Of a stretch of 64,000 nucleotides of DNA, positions 9,095 through 17,686 are shown piece by piece. Numbering within the stretch: position 1 is the stretch's first letter; every line of letters begins with the position of its first letter. The position numbers and the translations under genes are program-made. Source of the DNA: Sediminitomix flava (GTDB lineage Bacteria > Bacteroidota > Bacteroidia > Cytophagales > Flammeovirgaceae). The stretch lies in NCBI RefSeq assembly GCF_003149185.1, contig NZ_QGDO01000009.1:124001-188000 (forward strand). Direction: 5' to 3'. The notes under the pieces are model-generated. The model was not told where the DNA came from and searched no databases. It saw only the letters and a list, made by a program, of their open reading frames with translations.

Positions 9095-9838
9095 CTATAA
9101 GCTATTATTGAGCACTCCGTCTTTTAGTGTTTTCTGATAATAATAATCAGATTCTAATTTTTGATACCATTCTAGATGTTTTGCTTTATGGCAGTCACTT
9201 CCAACAAAGGCTATTAGGCCATCATCTGAAAGTTGTTGAGCTACTTTTTGAGCATCTTTTGAATAATAACCAAGGAAAGATAATGCATTAACTTGTAATA
9301 ATACACCCCTTTCATGAAAGCTCTTTAACCTTTCGTAGTTTCCATATAAATATACATATCTCTCTGGATGCGCCATAATTGGCTTTAAACCTTGTGATTG
9401 CATGAGGAAAATTGCTTCATCTAAAAAGGCATTTGCAGTCATGTATGAGGTTTCAAATAAAATGTATTTTTCCTCACCTATGGTCAGTAGTTCCTCTTCA
9501 TTTTTGAGTTTCTTAATGAAAAACTCATCTAAATAATATTCTGCGGCAGCTTCAATACGAATATCAATACCTTGTCTGTAAACCTCATTTCTGAGTTGAT
9601 CAAGTCCATTAAGAATGATCTCGGGTGAGTTTTTAAAGTAATCCTCCATAACATGTGGAGTTGTGATGATTTTTCGAAAGCCCATATTCGAAAATGTTTT
9701 AATCATCTCAATCGATTCCTCTAAATTTGCAGCCCCATCGTCAATTCCTGGTATCAAGTGTGAATGTACATCAACTTGAAGTGCTGGTACTTCTCCAAGC
9801 GTTTTGACATTCTTTTTTTTCTTAAAAAGCCCCCACAT
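9095..9838 (-). CDS. PHP-type tyrosine-protein phosphatase (CpsB/CapC/YwqE family)
   Basis: The protein has 247 residues. It has the PHP metal-binding signature VDVHSHLIPGIDDGA with His25 and His27, TTPHVM as the next metal site, MAHPERY and GSDCH near the end. This matches the manganese-dependent phosphatases that dephosphorylate the tyrosine-rich tails of capsule autokinases. That fits its position immediately downstream of the Wzc-like kinase; together they would set the cycle of phosphorylation during polysaccharide export. A hairpin between the kinase and this gene may reduce its expression. Confidence 0.88.
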   Translation of the reverse strand: MWGLFKKKKNVKTLGEVPALQVDVHSHLIPGIDDGAANLEESIEMIKTFSNMGFRKIITTPHVMEDYFKNSPEIILNGLDQLRNEVYRQGIDIRIEAAAEYYLDEFFIKKLKNEEELLTIGEEKYILFETSYMTANAFLDEAIFLMQSQGLKPIMAHPERYVYLYGNYERLKSFHERGVLLQVNALSFLGYYSKDAQKVAQQLSDDGLIAFVGSDCHKAKHLEWYQKLESDYYYQKTLKDGVLNNSL

Positions 9839-9858
9839 AGTATTTTAATAAATAAAGA

Positions 9859-9901
9859 AAAACTACTACTTCAAACAAAATTAGTTTAAAATAGTAGTTT
9901 T
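9859..9901 (-). terminator. hairpin between kinase and phosphatase genes
   Basis: A 10-bp inverted repeat AAAACTACTA / TAGTAGTTTT with a 23-base AT-rich loop; on the minus strand it is followed by TTCTTTATTT. It could be a partial terminator for the kinase gene. The loop is long, so confidence is moderate. Confidence 0.45.
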
Positions 9902-9929
9902 CAGTTTATTTTAAGAAAGAAATTATGCT

Positions 9930-12347
9930 TTAGCTAAAGAATCGCTTCCACCATTTCTCGCTAATATCATTTTCATCGTAGTATCCATAACCATTGTAAC
10001 CACCGTATCCATAACTATAATTATTTCCATAATAGTTACCGTAGTTCAATGTTCTAGAGTATACATCATTTACAACTAAAGCCAAATTCTTTATTTTCTT
10101 AGATTTAGAAAGTTCATTGGCATTTTCAACAAATGAAGTTTTCGAATACTCAGCTCTGACAACGTAAATTGGTAAATCAACATGTCTCATAGCTATCATA
10201 CCATCTGTAACAGCTCCTACAGGAGGAGTATCAAGTACAATTACATCAAATTCTTCTTTTAACTGATTGATAACAGCACTGAAGCCTTTTGACATAATTA
10301 GCTCCGATGGATTAGGAGGAACAGGTCCTGCGGTGACATATTTCATAGTCGCAATAGGACTGCTTCTCAGAACATCTTTCAAGTTAGATTTACCGATAAG
10401 AACAGATGATAATCCATCTAAATTCTCATTCCCAAATGCGAAGTGGATTTTAGGTTTACGAAGGTCTACATCCAAAAGAGCCACTTTAGCTCCCGACATT
10501 GCAATTACTCCTGCAATATTCGCAGCGACAAATGTTTTTCCTTCACCACTAATTGTAGAAGTTACAGAAAGGACTTTTTGCTCTTCTCCTACATTCATGA
10601 AGTCAATATTTGTTCGTATAGAACGAAATGCTTCACTTATAGATGCTTTAGGTCTTTTTTGAACAACAAGTTGGGAGTAGTTCATATCCTCCTTGCTGTA
10701 ATGAGGTACATATCCTAGAATTGGAAGATTAGAAATACGTTCAACCTGTTTTACAGAGTCGATTCTAGTATGAAGTAAATAGCTCAATACAATTAAAAGA
10801 AGGCTTAAGAAAACACCGCTTCCGATACCTACTCCGTAGACCATTATAGTTTGTGGGAATACGGGTGCAATATCTGCATTGGGTTGAGATAGTACTTGGA
10901 AGTTTTCTACAGTTCCCGATTTTGCAATATTCAGCTCAATCATTTTAGAAGCGATTAAGCTTGTCATTTCTTCATATATACGGAAGTTCTTTTCTATATT
11001 TTTAAGAACTGGATCTCCACCAATGCTTCCATAAAAAGCTTTTTCTAGTTTTAAAACTTCTTGATCTAAGTTGTCAATCTGACGATTAATAGTTCCTAAA
11101 CTATATATAATTACTTCCTTTAACTTAGATCTACTTTCAAGTAAAGCTTCTCTTCTTTGGTTTCTGGCGTGAGTTTCTTTTGTGTATGAACCCTTTACTC
11201 TGTCAAGGTCTTGTTCAACAAGTAGAACATTATTGATCATTGATGCTATTTGTTGATTTCCAAGTAGGTGACCAACGGCTTCTAGATATATTGTACTAGA
11301 GTCTGCATCAATCAATTTTATAATCTCGTCGTATTGTGATTTGGTTAATCTAATTTCAAGCTTTTGCTGCTCAAGTTCTCTAATCTTTGATACAATATCT
11401 TCTAAACCTGCAAACTCAGGTACATTTTCAATACGTGTATAGCTTCTGTACTCTGTCTCGTACTTTCTTAAAGAGTCTTCAATCGTAGCTTGTTGATTCT
11501 TTAGATACTGCAAAGAACGTTCATAAACTACATTTTTGTTTTCAATAGTTTTAACTATGTAATTTTTATTAAAAGCTTCTAGTACATCTATTGATTTAGA
11601 GCGATTGTTAGCTTGATAGTTTATCCTAAGAGTATTTGCTCTAGCATTTTCTACATTTACACTTAGATTTTGCCTTAGATTTTGAAATAGTTTGTTTTTA
11701 CTATTGAATACAAAGTTATACTTACGATGACCTAAAGATTCTAATGATTTAGTTTTTTGAAGAATGATTTCTGTACCATAAACTCTAAATGGTTGATTAA
11801 ATTTTCCATTGATAGTTTGAATTTCAGAAAACTCATTAAAAGTAAGTACGAAATTTTCCTCATCAAGAAATTCAATATGAATCTTTTGATCGTAGAAAAT
11901 AGAATTCTCTTTTCCTAAATGTTTATAACTTACTACGAAGGGAAGACTGCCATAAAGTTCTGTGTCTTGAACCTCCCCTTCTGAAAAATAGCTTATGGAT
12001 AAGTCTAAAGAATCTAGTACACTTTCATACATCATCGGAGATTTGATCAGTTCCATCTCACCAGCGAGATTAACATTCTCCATACTTCCAGTGACACTAG
12101 GCATTTCAAGTCCAAATAGTTTTCTAGTACTTTGAATTTCCATCTTTAATAAGGTGGATGCTTCATATACCTTAGGAGTCCATCTTAGAAAAAGATAACC
12201 TCCAACGATACCCATACCTATGATTAGAATACTCCATAAAATATTTTTGCGAAGGACAAAAAGGAGCTTTTCAAAATCAAACTCCGTGTTAGATCTTTCT
12301 TCTGTCTGCTCTTCTACACCTGCCCACGGGTCAAATTCTTCAGCCAT
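9930..12347 (-). CDS. wzc: Wzc-like polysaccharide co-polymerase with tyrosine autokinase domain
   Basis: The protein has 805 residues. An N-terminal transmembrane helix (about 36-54) begins the Wzz-type chain-length domain, a periplasmic region with long coiled coil (about 260-470) follows, then a second transmembrane helix near 505-530. The C-terminal BY-kinase domain has Walker A SGEGKT near residue 600, Walker A' LLDVDLRKP near 625 and Walker B VLDTPP near 705. The tail has an exceptional cluster of Tyr separated by Gly and Asn (about residues 765-790), the autophosphorylation region. It is an inner-membrane protein that controls export and length of capsule or exopolysaccharide with the Wza-like protein encoded just upstream. 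Confidence 0.93.
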   Translation of the reverse strand: MAEEFDPWAGVEEQTEERSNTEFDFEKLLFVLRKNILWSILIIGMGIVGGYLFLRWTPKVYEASTLLKMEIQSTRKLFGLEMPSVTGSMENVNLAGEMELIKSPMMYESVLDSLDLSISYFSEGEVQDTELYGSLPFVVSYKHLGKENSIFYDQKIHIEFLDEENFVLTFNEFSEIQTINGKFNQPFRVYGTEIILQKTKSLESLGHRKYNFVFNSKNKLFQNLRQNLSVNVENARANTLRINYQANNRSKSIDVLEAFNKNYIVKTIENKNVVYERSLQYLKNQQATIEDSLRKYETEYRSYTRIENVPEFAGLEDIVSKIRELEQQKLEIRLTKSQYDEIIKLIDADSSTIYLEAVGHLLGNQQIASMINNVLLVEQDLDRVKGSYTKETHARNQRREALLESRSKLKEVIIYSLGTINRQIDNLDQEVLKLEKAFYGSIGGDPVLKNIEKNFRIYEEMTSLIASKMIELNIAKSGTVENFQVLSQPNADIAPVFPQTIMVYGVGIGSGVFLSLLLIVLSYLLHTRIDSVKQVERISNLPILGYVPHYSKEDMNYSQLVVQKRPKASISEAFRSIRTNIDFMNVGEEQKVLSVTSTISGEGKTFVAANIAGVIAMSGAKVALLDVDLRKPKIHFAFGNENLDGLSSVLIGKSNLKDVLRSSPIATMKYVTAGPVPPNPSELIMSKGFSAVINQLKEEFDVIVLDTPPVGAVTDGMIAMRHVDLPIYVVRAEYSKTSFVENANELSKSKKIKNLALVVNDVYSRTLNYGNYYGNNYSYGYGGYNGYGYYDENDISEKWWKRFFS

Positions 12348-12357
12348 AATTATATGA

Positions 12358-13251
12358 TTAGTCTGTGGAAACGTCTCTGATTAATACATAAAGAGTTACA
12401 AAACTCGTAATTAAAGAAGTAAATGTGAGTATATCCGAAAAATAGGATCTATCCAGTCTTCTTCTAGGCTCAACATAAATGATATCACCAGGCATAATAT
12501 CCATATCAGCAGCGATTAAGCCATCTATAGTTGTAAGGTCAATAATTTGAACACTAGGTTCTTTGAATGCATTTTCAGCATCTGGACGTATTAATCTAAT
12601 ATTATCAACTTGACCATTTTGTTGAAGCCCGCCAGCAAATGCAAGAACTTCAAGAAGGGTCATATTCTCATTTCTTAAAGGAATTACTTGATCGCCAAGA
12701 CCTCCAAAAAGTAATACTCTTTTATTTAGATATTGAATTGTAACAAAAGGGTCAACATAGAATTGAGTATATTGTTTTTTTACAAGATCTTCAGCTTCTT
12801 TGATTGTATAGCCTGCAATCTCGATTTTACCAATCATTGGAAGATTGACAAAACCATCAGTATCTACCATAAAAGTTCTTGGTTCTTGACCATTTTGGAA
12901 AATGGGAAGATTCATTAAACTATTAAATCCATTTCCGTTTTGTTGATTTTGTTGGTTCCTTTGATTGTTTTGGTTTGTATTTCTGCCTCCAGAAGATCCT
13001 TTTATAAATTCATTGTTGGGATCAATAAGAACTTCTCCTGAGTTTGTAAATACAGACATTGCAATAAAGTCATTGATAGAAATGACATAATTACGAGAAA
13101 CCTTTCTTTCTAGTAGAGCGAAATTCTCTGGCTTAATTTCAGATTTTGTAGTGAACAGCTTAGGCTGGCATGAAGAAAATAAAATGGAAAAAATAAGTAT
13201 TGACTTATATAAACTCCAACTCCTCAAATTATCCCAATAAAACCTACACAT
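12358..13251 (-). CDS. wza: Wza-like polysaccharide export lipoprotein
   Basis: The protein has 297 residues. A signal peptide with FSSC puts the lipidated Cys at 28. The Poly_export domain is visible from YVISINDFIAMSVF onward, followed by a Gln/Asn-rich insertion (about 95-115) and a SLBB-type segment (RVLLFGGLGDQVIPLRNEN). A C-terminal hydrophobic stretch (about 270-290) could be the membrane-spanning helix of an outer-membrane channel like Wza. Only 10 bases separate its stop from the kinase start, so the two are co-transcribed. The unusual Q/N-rich insertion is low-complexity and may be disordered. No glycosyltransferases or flippase are adjacent. Confidence 0.9.
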   Translation of the reverse strand: MCRFYWDNLRSWSLYKSILIFSILFSSCQPKLFTTKSEIKPENFALLERKVSRNYVISINDFIAMSVFTNSGEVLIDPNNEFIKGSSGGRNTNQNNQRNQQNQQNGNGFNSLMNLPIFQNGQEPRTFMVDTDGFVNLPMIGKIEIAGYTIKEAEDLVKKQYTQFYVDPFVTIQYLNKRVLLFGGLGDQVIPLRNENMTLLEVLAFAGGLQQNGQVDNIRLIRPDAENAFKEPSVQIIDLTTIDGLIAADMDIMPGDIIYVEPRRRLDRSYFSDILTFTSLITSFVTLYVLIRDVSTD

Positions 13252-13405
13252 ATATTTTTTTTTATCGTCAGATGAAATAGCTCTTAAATACTTTTTTAAA
13301 AAATTCTTGAATGTAAGATATATACAAAATGAGACAATTTTTAAAAAAGAGAAAGCTAGCCTTAAAATAGTCTAAATTTTGTACAATTCCTTAATAGAAT
13401 TAGTC

Positions 13406-13999
13406 TTAACTCTTTTTGAAGTATTCGTGTAACTTCATTATTTGAGGAATTAATAAGCTTGAATCGTCATTTTGAAGAATATGATCACTCATTTTGATTT
13501 TTTCTTCTTCAGACATTTGCTTCTCAATAATAGCGAGTATCTGATTTTTATCTCTATGAGGATCTCTTTGTAAGACTCTATTAATCCGGACATCTAAAGG
13601 AGCTGTTACCACAATAATTTCATCAAGTACTTTTGCTCCTCCAGATTCAAATAATAAAGCTGCTTCTTTTAATAGATAAGGTGCTTTGTTATTTGAGATT
13701 ACCCAATTTTGATAATGTTTTGCAACTCTTGGGTGTACAAGGTGATTTAATATTTTTACCTTTTCAGCATCATGAAAAACAACATTAGCAAGGTAAGAAC
13801 GATTTAATTCACCATTTATAGAGTAAGACTCACTTCCGAATTCACTTATTATTCCCTGAATTAAAACCTCATCCTCTACCATCAATTTCTTTGCCATAGA
13901 ATCTGCATCGTAGATAGGAATACCAAGATTTTGAAAAATACGGCATACAATACTCTTTCCAACCCCAATTCCTCCTGTAATTCCGATTTGTTTAGCCAT
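13406..13999 (-). CDS. coaE: dephospho-CoA kinase
   Basis: The protein has 197 residues, the usual CoaE length. The P-loop is GITGGIGVGKS at residues 6-16, followed by the LID-like region and the family signature DADSMAKKL and HPRVAKHYQNW. It phosphorylates the 3'-OH of dephospho-CoA with ATP, the last step of coenzyme A synthesis. Its ATG overlaps the stop of the preceding YbbR-like gene in a TAATG arrangement, showing translational coupling. Confidence 0.95.
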   Translation of the reverse strand: MAKQIGITGGIGVGKSIVCRIFQNLGIPIYDADSMAKKLMVEDEVLIQGIISEFGSESYSINGELNRSYLANVVFHDAEKVKILNHLVHPRVAKHYQNWVISNNKAPYLLKEAALLFESGGAKVLDEIIVVTAPLDVRINRVLQRDPHRDKNQILAIIEKQMSEEEKIKMSDHILQNDDSSLLIPQIMKLHEYFKKS

Positions 14000-15027
14000 T
14001 ATTTTTTTGAAGTTTTTTGGTCTATCAATAAATAAACTTTATCTGGAATGAAGTGAGCTTCACTTAGGTTTACACTATCGGGTAAAATAGGCGTCAGCGT
14101 AGAATCTGTCCAATTTATCTGTGAGTAATCTAATATCGCAGGAATTGAATCTTCATTGGCTAAAAGAAATTCGTTGTCCTCCCTTACAGTATGTTGAATA
14201 ATTAGATTATCCAATACAATTGGAGGAGATGATTTCTTTTTTGTATTAACCCAAGATAATTTTACAGGATTACTTTTTGATATAAAATATGAGATGTCAA
14301 AGCTCACATTGACTTCATGATGGTCAACAGAAGTGTATGGGTAGCGAGGATATTCGATTTGTACCATCTCATCGAAATTATCATTGATTGGAGCCAAATC
14401 AAGAATAACTTCAAGGTCTTCGTTTACATTATCCAAAAAGTGTGACGGACCTTGAATTACTACAGAGTCTGGTTCAACTCTAAAGTCTGAGACTTTTCGA
14501 TAGCCTTTTTCAAACTCTAGATGAAGTGGAATCACTTTTAACCCCATAGTTTTGTGGATAAGTGAATCGTACTCGAAGAAAATACTGTCCTCTAAAACAT
14601 AGTTGACTCGTGTTCCTTTGAGAAAATCATCTACGAGGGGTAAAAGGGTTCTTCCTGTGAGATAGCGAACCTCTAAAGGATTATTGATTTTTACCTGAAT
14701 CGGTTCTTTCATGATATCTAGACTCTTGCTTAAGATTGTCCAGCCATTACCTGATACATTTACATGTACTTCGTCGGGTGGAGGAGCCAAGGCTACCAGA
14801 TTATCAGAATAGTGTATGATATTTATAGGAACTGTAATACTAGCTGTATGTTCGCCATTTAGTGAATGGAATATCCAAAATGTGAAAGCGGTAATAAAGC
14901 ATATGATGAAAGGTTTCCATTCCAAATTAGGAAGGAAACGGTTCAGAAAGTTGACATTCACCCACCATTGGTGAAGCTTCCGAAAGTTGACCCAAAAAAG
15001 TCTATGATATTTCTGAAAAATGTTCAA
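13999..15027 (-). CDS. YbbR-like (CdaR-type) domain protein
   Basis: The protein has 342 residues with a single transmembrane helix near 40-58 and an extracytoplasmic body of beta-rich YbbR-like modules, seen as repeats ending in patterns such as VDSVVIQGPSHFLDNV. Firmicutes homologues (CdaR) regulate a diadenylate cyclase, but no cdaA gene is adjacent and the Bacteroidota role is not established. It overlaps the start of coaE by one base, a pairing common in this phylum. Confidence 0.78.
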   Translation of the reverse strand: MNIFQKYHRLFWVNFRKLHQWWVNVNFLNRFLPNLEWKPFIICFITAFTFWIFHSLNGEHTASITVPINIIHYSDNLVALAPPPDEVHVNVSGNGWTILSKSLDIMKEPIQVKINNPLEVRYLTGRTLLPLVDDFLKGTRVNYVLEDSIFFEYDSLIHKTMGLKVIPLHLEFEKGYRKVSDFRVEPDSVVIQGPSHFLDNVNEDLEVILDLAPINDNFDEMVQIEYPRYPYTSVDHHEVNVSFDISYFISKSNPVKLSWVNTKKKSSPPIVLDNLIIQHTVREDNEFLLANEDSIPAILDYSQINWTDSTLTPILPDSVNLSEAHFIPDKVYLLIDQKTSKK

Positions 15028-15062
15028 TGCTTTCTCAAAATTTGAGGCTTACAGTATTTTCA

Positions 15063-15070
15063 CAAATTTA
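15063..15070 (-). promoter_or_regulatory. candidate -7 box upstream of the ybbR-coaE pair
   Basis: The complement reads TAAATTTG, matching TAnnTTTG, 36 bases before the ATG at 15027 and just after the terminator of the yajC unit. No -33 match was seen. Confidence 0.4.
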
Positions 15071-15100
15071 CTATAAAAATGAATATGAAGATACAGAATA

Positions 15101-15135
15101 AAAAAGACCTGTACATGAGCTGTACAGGTCTTTTT
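15101..15135 (-). terminator. terminator of the nusB-yajC unit
   Basis: A 15-bp perfect stem (AAAAAGACCTGTACA and its complement) with a 5-base loop, flanked by T/A runs on both strands. It separates yajC from the ybbR-coaE pair. Confidence 0.85.
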
Positions 15136-15152
15136 TTGTTGAAGAGATTAGA

Positions 15153-15491
15153 TTATTTCTTTTTCTCTTCTTTGCCGTATGCAGCATTTGTATTTGCCAT
15201 GCTAATAGATGAACGTTCAAATTTCATTTTAGCACCTCTGCCATCGACATCTAAAGTAACAGTATTATCTTCAATTGCTACGATTTTACCGTGAATACCA
15301 CCTATCGTAACTACATTGTCACCTTTTTTAATTGCATCAGAAAATTTTGCTTGTTTCTTCTTGTCTTGTTGTTGAGGGCGAAGAATCAAGAAGTAAAATA
15401 CTGCAACCATACCTACAATGAAAATAATATTCATCATACCGCCATTTCCTGCAGGTGCTTGCAATAAAACCGTAGTGTAATCGAAATTCAT
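15153..15491 (-). CDS. yajC: preprotein translocase accessory subunit YajC
   Basis: The protein has 112 residues with one transmembrane helix at about 19-38 (MNIIFIVGMVAVFYFLIL) followed by the YajC hallmark RPQQQDKKK and a small beta domain (GDNVVTIGGIHGKIVAIED). It associates with SecDF in the inner membrane during Sec-dependent export. It is the last gene of the nusB - ytxH - DUF1573 - yajC block, which is widely conserved in Bacteroidota. Confidence 0.95.
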   Translation of the reverse strand: MNFDYTTVLLQAPAGNGGMMNIIFIVGMVAVFYFLILRPQQQDKKKQAKFSDAIKKGDNVVTIGGIHGKIVAIEDNTVTLDVDGRGAKMKFERSSISMANTNAAYGKEEKKK

Positions 15492-15507
15492 TTATACTGT
15501 CTGTTTA

Positions 15508-16017
15508 TTATTGATTTTTGAAAGGTCCTTCAAGTTCCTTTTCCTTTTTTACAATTCCTTGAAGTCTTACTTCAGACTTTCCGTTTTCAACGTTAGCATA
15601 CACAGTAATTGTTTTTACTTGCTTACCTGCACGATTTTTACTGTTGAATTTCACGTTGATTTCGCCTGATTCACCAGGAGCAACAGGAGCTTTAGTATAA
15701 GTAGGAGTTGTACATCCGCAAGAAGCTTTTACTCTTGAGATGATTAAAGGAACTTCACCATTGTTCTTGAAAGTATAAACGTGCTTTACTTCGTCGCCTT
15801 CGTTTACTTCACCAAAATCATAAACAAGTTCGTCCCATTTAATAGAAGCTACTTCTACAACTTTCTCTTCTTTAACGTCGCTGTCTGTAGAAGATACTGC
15901 TTGTTTAGTTTTCACTTCTTCTGAGCTAGTTTCGCTTGAACCGCTTTTCTCAGAAGTACATCCAATAAGTCCTGAAGCTACAAAGATCCCTGCAAGGATT
16001 GCATTTTGTATTCTCAT
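15508..16017 (-). CDS. DUF1573 domain lipoprotein
   Basis: The protein has 169 residues. The signal peptide ends in LIGC, giving lipidated Cys20, followed by a Ser/Glu-rich linker to about residue 60 and then the DUF1573 fold (DELVYDFGEVNEGDEVKHVY, ASCGCTTPTYTKAPVAPGE). The double Cys in ASCGCT is the family signature. It looks like an Ig-like/MSP-type beta-sandwich facing the periplasm; its function is not known. It lies 16 bases before yajC and is probably co-transcribed. Confidence 0.85.
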   Translation of the reverse strand: MRIQNAILAGIFVASGLIGCTSEKSGSSETSSEEVKTKQAVSSTDSDVKEEKVVEVASIKWDELVYDFGEVNEGDEVKHVYTFKNNGEVPLIISRVKASCGCTTPTYTKAPVAPGESGEINVKFNSKNRAGKQVKTITVYANVENGKSEVRLQGIVKKEKELEGPFKNQ

Positions 16018-16042
16018 TGTAATAGTATTTTAGATTATGTGA

Positions 16043-16357
16043 TTATGATTCTGAATCTCCAGATGAAATTTTACTTTTTAAAGCATCAACTTCGTTCATG
16101 AGTTGCTCAGCATGCTTAATCGCATCATCAATAACTTTCTGACCTTCCGATTTAGCTTCACTTACTGGCTGAGACTGTTGTTTTACAAGGTCATCAATCA
16201 TTTGTTGAAGTTTTTCCTTGTACTTATCTAATTGGTAGCTAAGCTTATCTCTGGTACTTTTCCCTTCCTCAGGAGCATAAAGTACTCCTACCACTGCGCC
16301 TACGGCTGCACCAGCTAAAAATGCAAGTAGAGTAGATCCTGTATTTTTCTTGCTCAT
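16043..16357 (-). CDS. YtxH-like small membrane protein
   Basis: The protein has 104 residues with a Gly/Ala-rich transmembrane helix (about 8-27, FLAGAAVGAVVGVLYAPEEG) followed at once by the YtxH motif EEGKSTRDKL and an amphipathic, mostly helical tail of about 65 residues. Family members are associated with stress or envelope function but lack a defined activity. The gene sits between nusB and DUF1573. A TAAATTTG match at 16366-16373 is close to the start codon and, if used, would give a nearly leaderless message. Confidence 0.75.
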   Translation of the reverse strand: MSKKNTGSTLLAFLAGAAVGAVVGVLYAPEEGKSTRDKLSYQLDKYKEKLQQMIDDLVKQQSQPVSEAKSEGQKVIDDAIKHAEQLMNEVDALKSKISSGDSES

Positions 16358-16419
16358 ATGATTATCAAATTTATTATTGGTTGAAAAAATTATATCTGAG
16401 AAAAGGAAGGGGTGTTGGA

Positions 16420-17598
16420 TTATTTATTATCCATCAACCCTCTACCACTTTTTCTGATTTTTCCTTCTTTTTGAAGTTCTACAGAAATAGCATCCAAAAG
16501 TCCATTGATATATACAGCACTTTTTGGAGTACTATACATCTTCGCAACTTCCAAATACTCATTGATAGACACCTTTACAGGGATATTTGGGAAATTCACC
16601 ATTTCCGTAATCGCCATATTGATTACAATGATGTCAATCTTAGCAATACGATCTTTAGACCATTTCTTAGAGTTATGAGCAATTAGTTCCTCATTATCTT
16701 TTTCTTGGCGGATCGTAGTATTGTACAACTTCTCGAAAAATTCTTTGTCTTCCTCCCAGTTACGAGAAAGAGAAAGCATTTCAATTTCATTGCTTCCTTC
16801 CTCAATGCTCTTGAGCGTTTTCAAGACCATACTACGAAGGATTTTTTGGTTCTCCACCCAATTCATGTCTTTTTCCTCGAAGAAAGACATGACAGCTTCA
16901 TTCTTGAAAATGAAGTCGCGAACAATGTATTTTACTACATTTTTGTCTCTTTCAAACGAAGCTTCCTCAGACTCGAATTTCTCGAAGAACTCAATATCTT
17001 TCTTGAACAAGAAGTACCAGTCTGTTACTTGATCAAGGTCATCAGCCATTTTTAGTTTATGAGCATCAATTTCACTTGAAAGCTCTGCATTGTTTCTCAA
17101 TACATCAACTACAGCATTTCCTTTGATCAAGTCGTAAAGGGCTTTCTCTTTTGTCAAGTCTTTGACACGAGTTGTTTTTCCTTCAACTTGTTCTTGTACA
17201 ATATCTGCAAAATCTATAACATATTGCAAAAACTTCAAATACTTATTGTACAGCTTTTCAGTTTCACGCAACATGTTTGCTTTGACGTTCTCAAAGTCTT
17301 TTACGATGAGCGATTGATACTGAAGAAGTGCCTCGTTTCCGATTTTTAGCATTCTTCCATCAAACTCTTCCCCCACAGGTTCTCTTGTGGCATTCTCGAA
17401 GTTGTGATCGAAGTATTTGATGACCGCCTCTTGTTCTTTTTCAAGACGGCTTTTCTCCATCACTCCTTCATATTCTAACTCCTCTTGAAATTGCTTACGA
17501 ATTTGGTCTATGACAAGCTCGTAGTTTGACTCTTTACATTGCTTGTAAGCATAGACACTTTGCATCGCTTTTACGCGTAATAACCTCCGATTGAGCAT
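16420..17598 (-). CDS. nusB: transcription antitermination factor NusB with long N-terminal extension
   Basis: The protein has 392 residues, far longer than the roughly 140 of E. coli NusB. The recognisable NusB domain is at the C-terminus (about 280-380): DRIAKIDIIVINMAITEM followed by IPVKVSINEYLEVAKMYSTPKSAVYINGLLD. The first 270 residues are highly charged and helical. Long forms are usual in Bacteroidota. NusB binds boxA RNA with NusE (S10) in rRNA antitermination. A TACCTTTG box lies 27 bases upstream of its ATG, and it is the first gene of the yajC block. Confidence 0.9.
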   Translation of the reverse strand: MLNRRLLRVKAMQSVYAYKQCKESNYELVIDQIRKQFQEELEYEGVMEKSRLEKEQEAVIKYFDHNFENATREPVGEEFDGRMLKIGNEALLQYQSLIVKDFENVKANMLRETEKLYNKYLKFLQYVIDFADIVQEQVEGKTTRVKDLTKEKALYDLIKGNAVVDVLRNNAELSSEIDAHKLKMADDLDQVTDWYFLFKKDIEFFEKFESEEASFERDKNVVKYIVRDFIFKNEAVMSFFEEKDMNWVENQKILRSMVLKTLKSIEEGSNEIEMLSLSRNWEEDKEFFEKLYNTTIRQEKDNEELIAHNSKKWSKDRIAKIDIIVINMAITEMVNFPNIPVKVSINEYLEVAKMYSTPKSAVYINGLLDAISVELQKEGKIRKSGRGLMDNK

Positions 17599-17624
17599 TC
17601 TTTTATCCTTCTTTAATTATTTTG

Positions 17625-17632
17625 CAAAGGTA
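17625..17632 (-). promoter_or_regulatory. candidate -7 box of the nusB promoter
   Basis: The complement reads TACCTTTG, a full match to TAnnTTTG, ending 26 bases before the nusB ATG in a non-coding gap. Confidence 0.5.
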
Positions 17633-17686
17633 TGAATTTCAAATCTAAACTTTGCTAATCATGTTGTTTTTGTATTCAAATGCTAT

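Noticed and set aside
10267-10662. 131-codon plus-strand frame opposite the Wzc-like kinase
   Set aside because: It lies wholly inside the kinase domain on the other strand, has no start signal and no recognisable protein features. It is a by-product of the coding strand composition.
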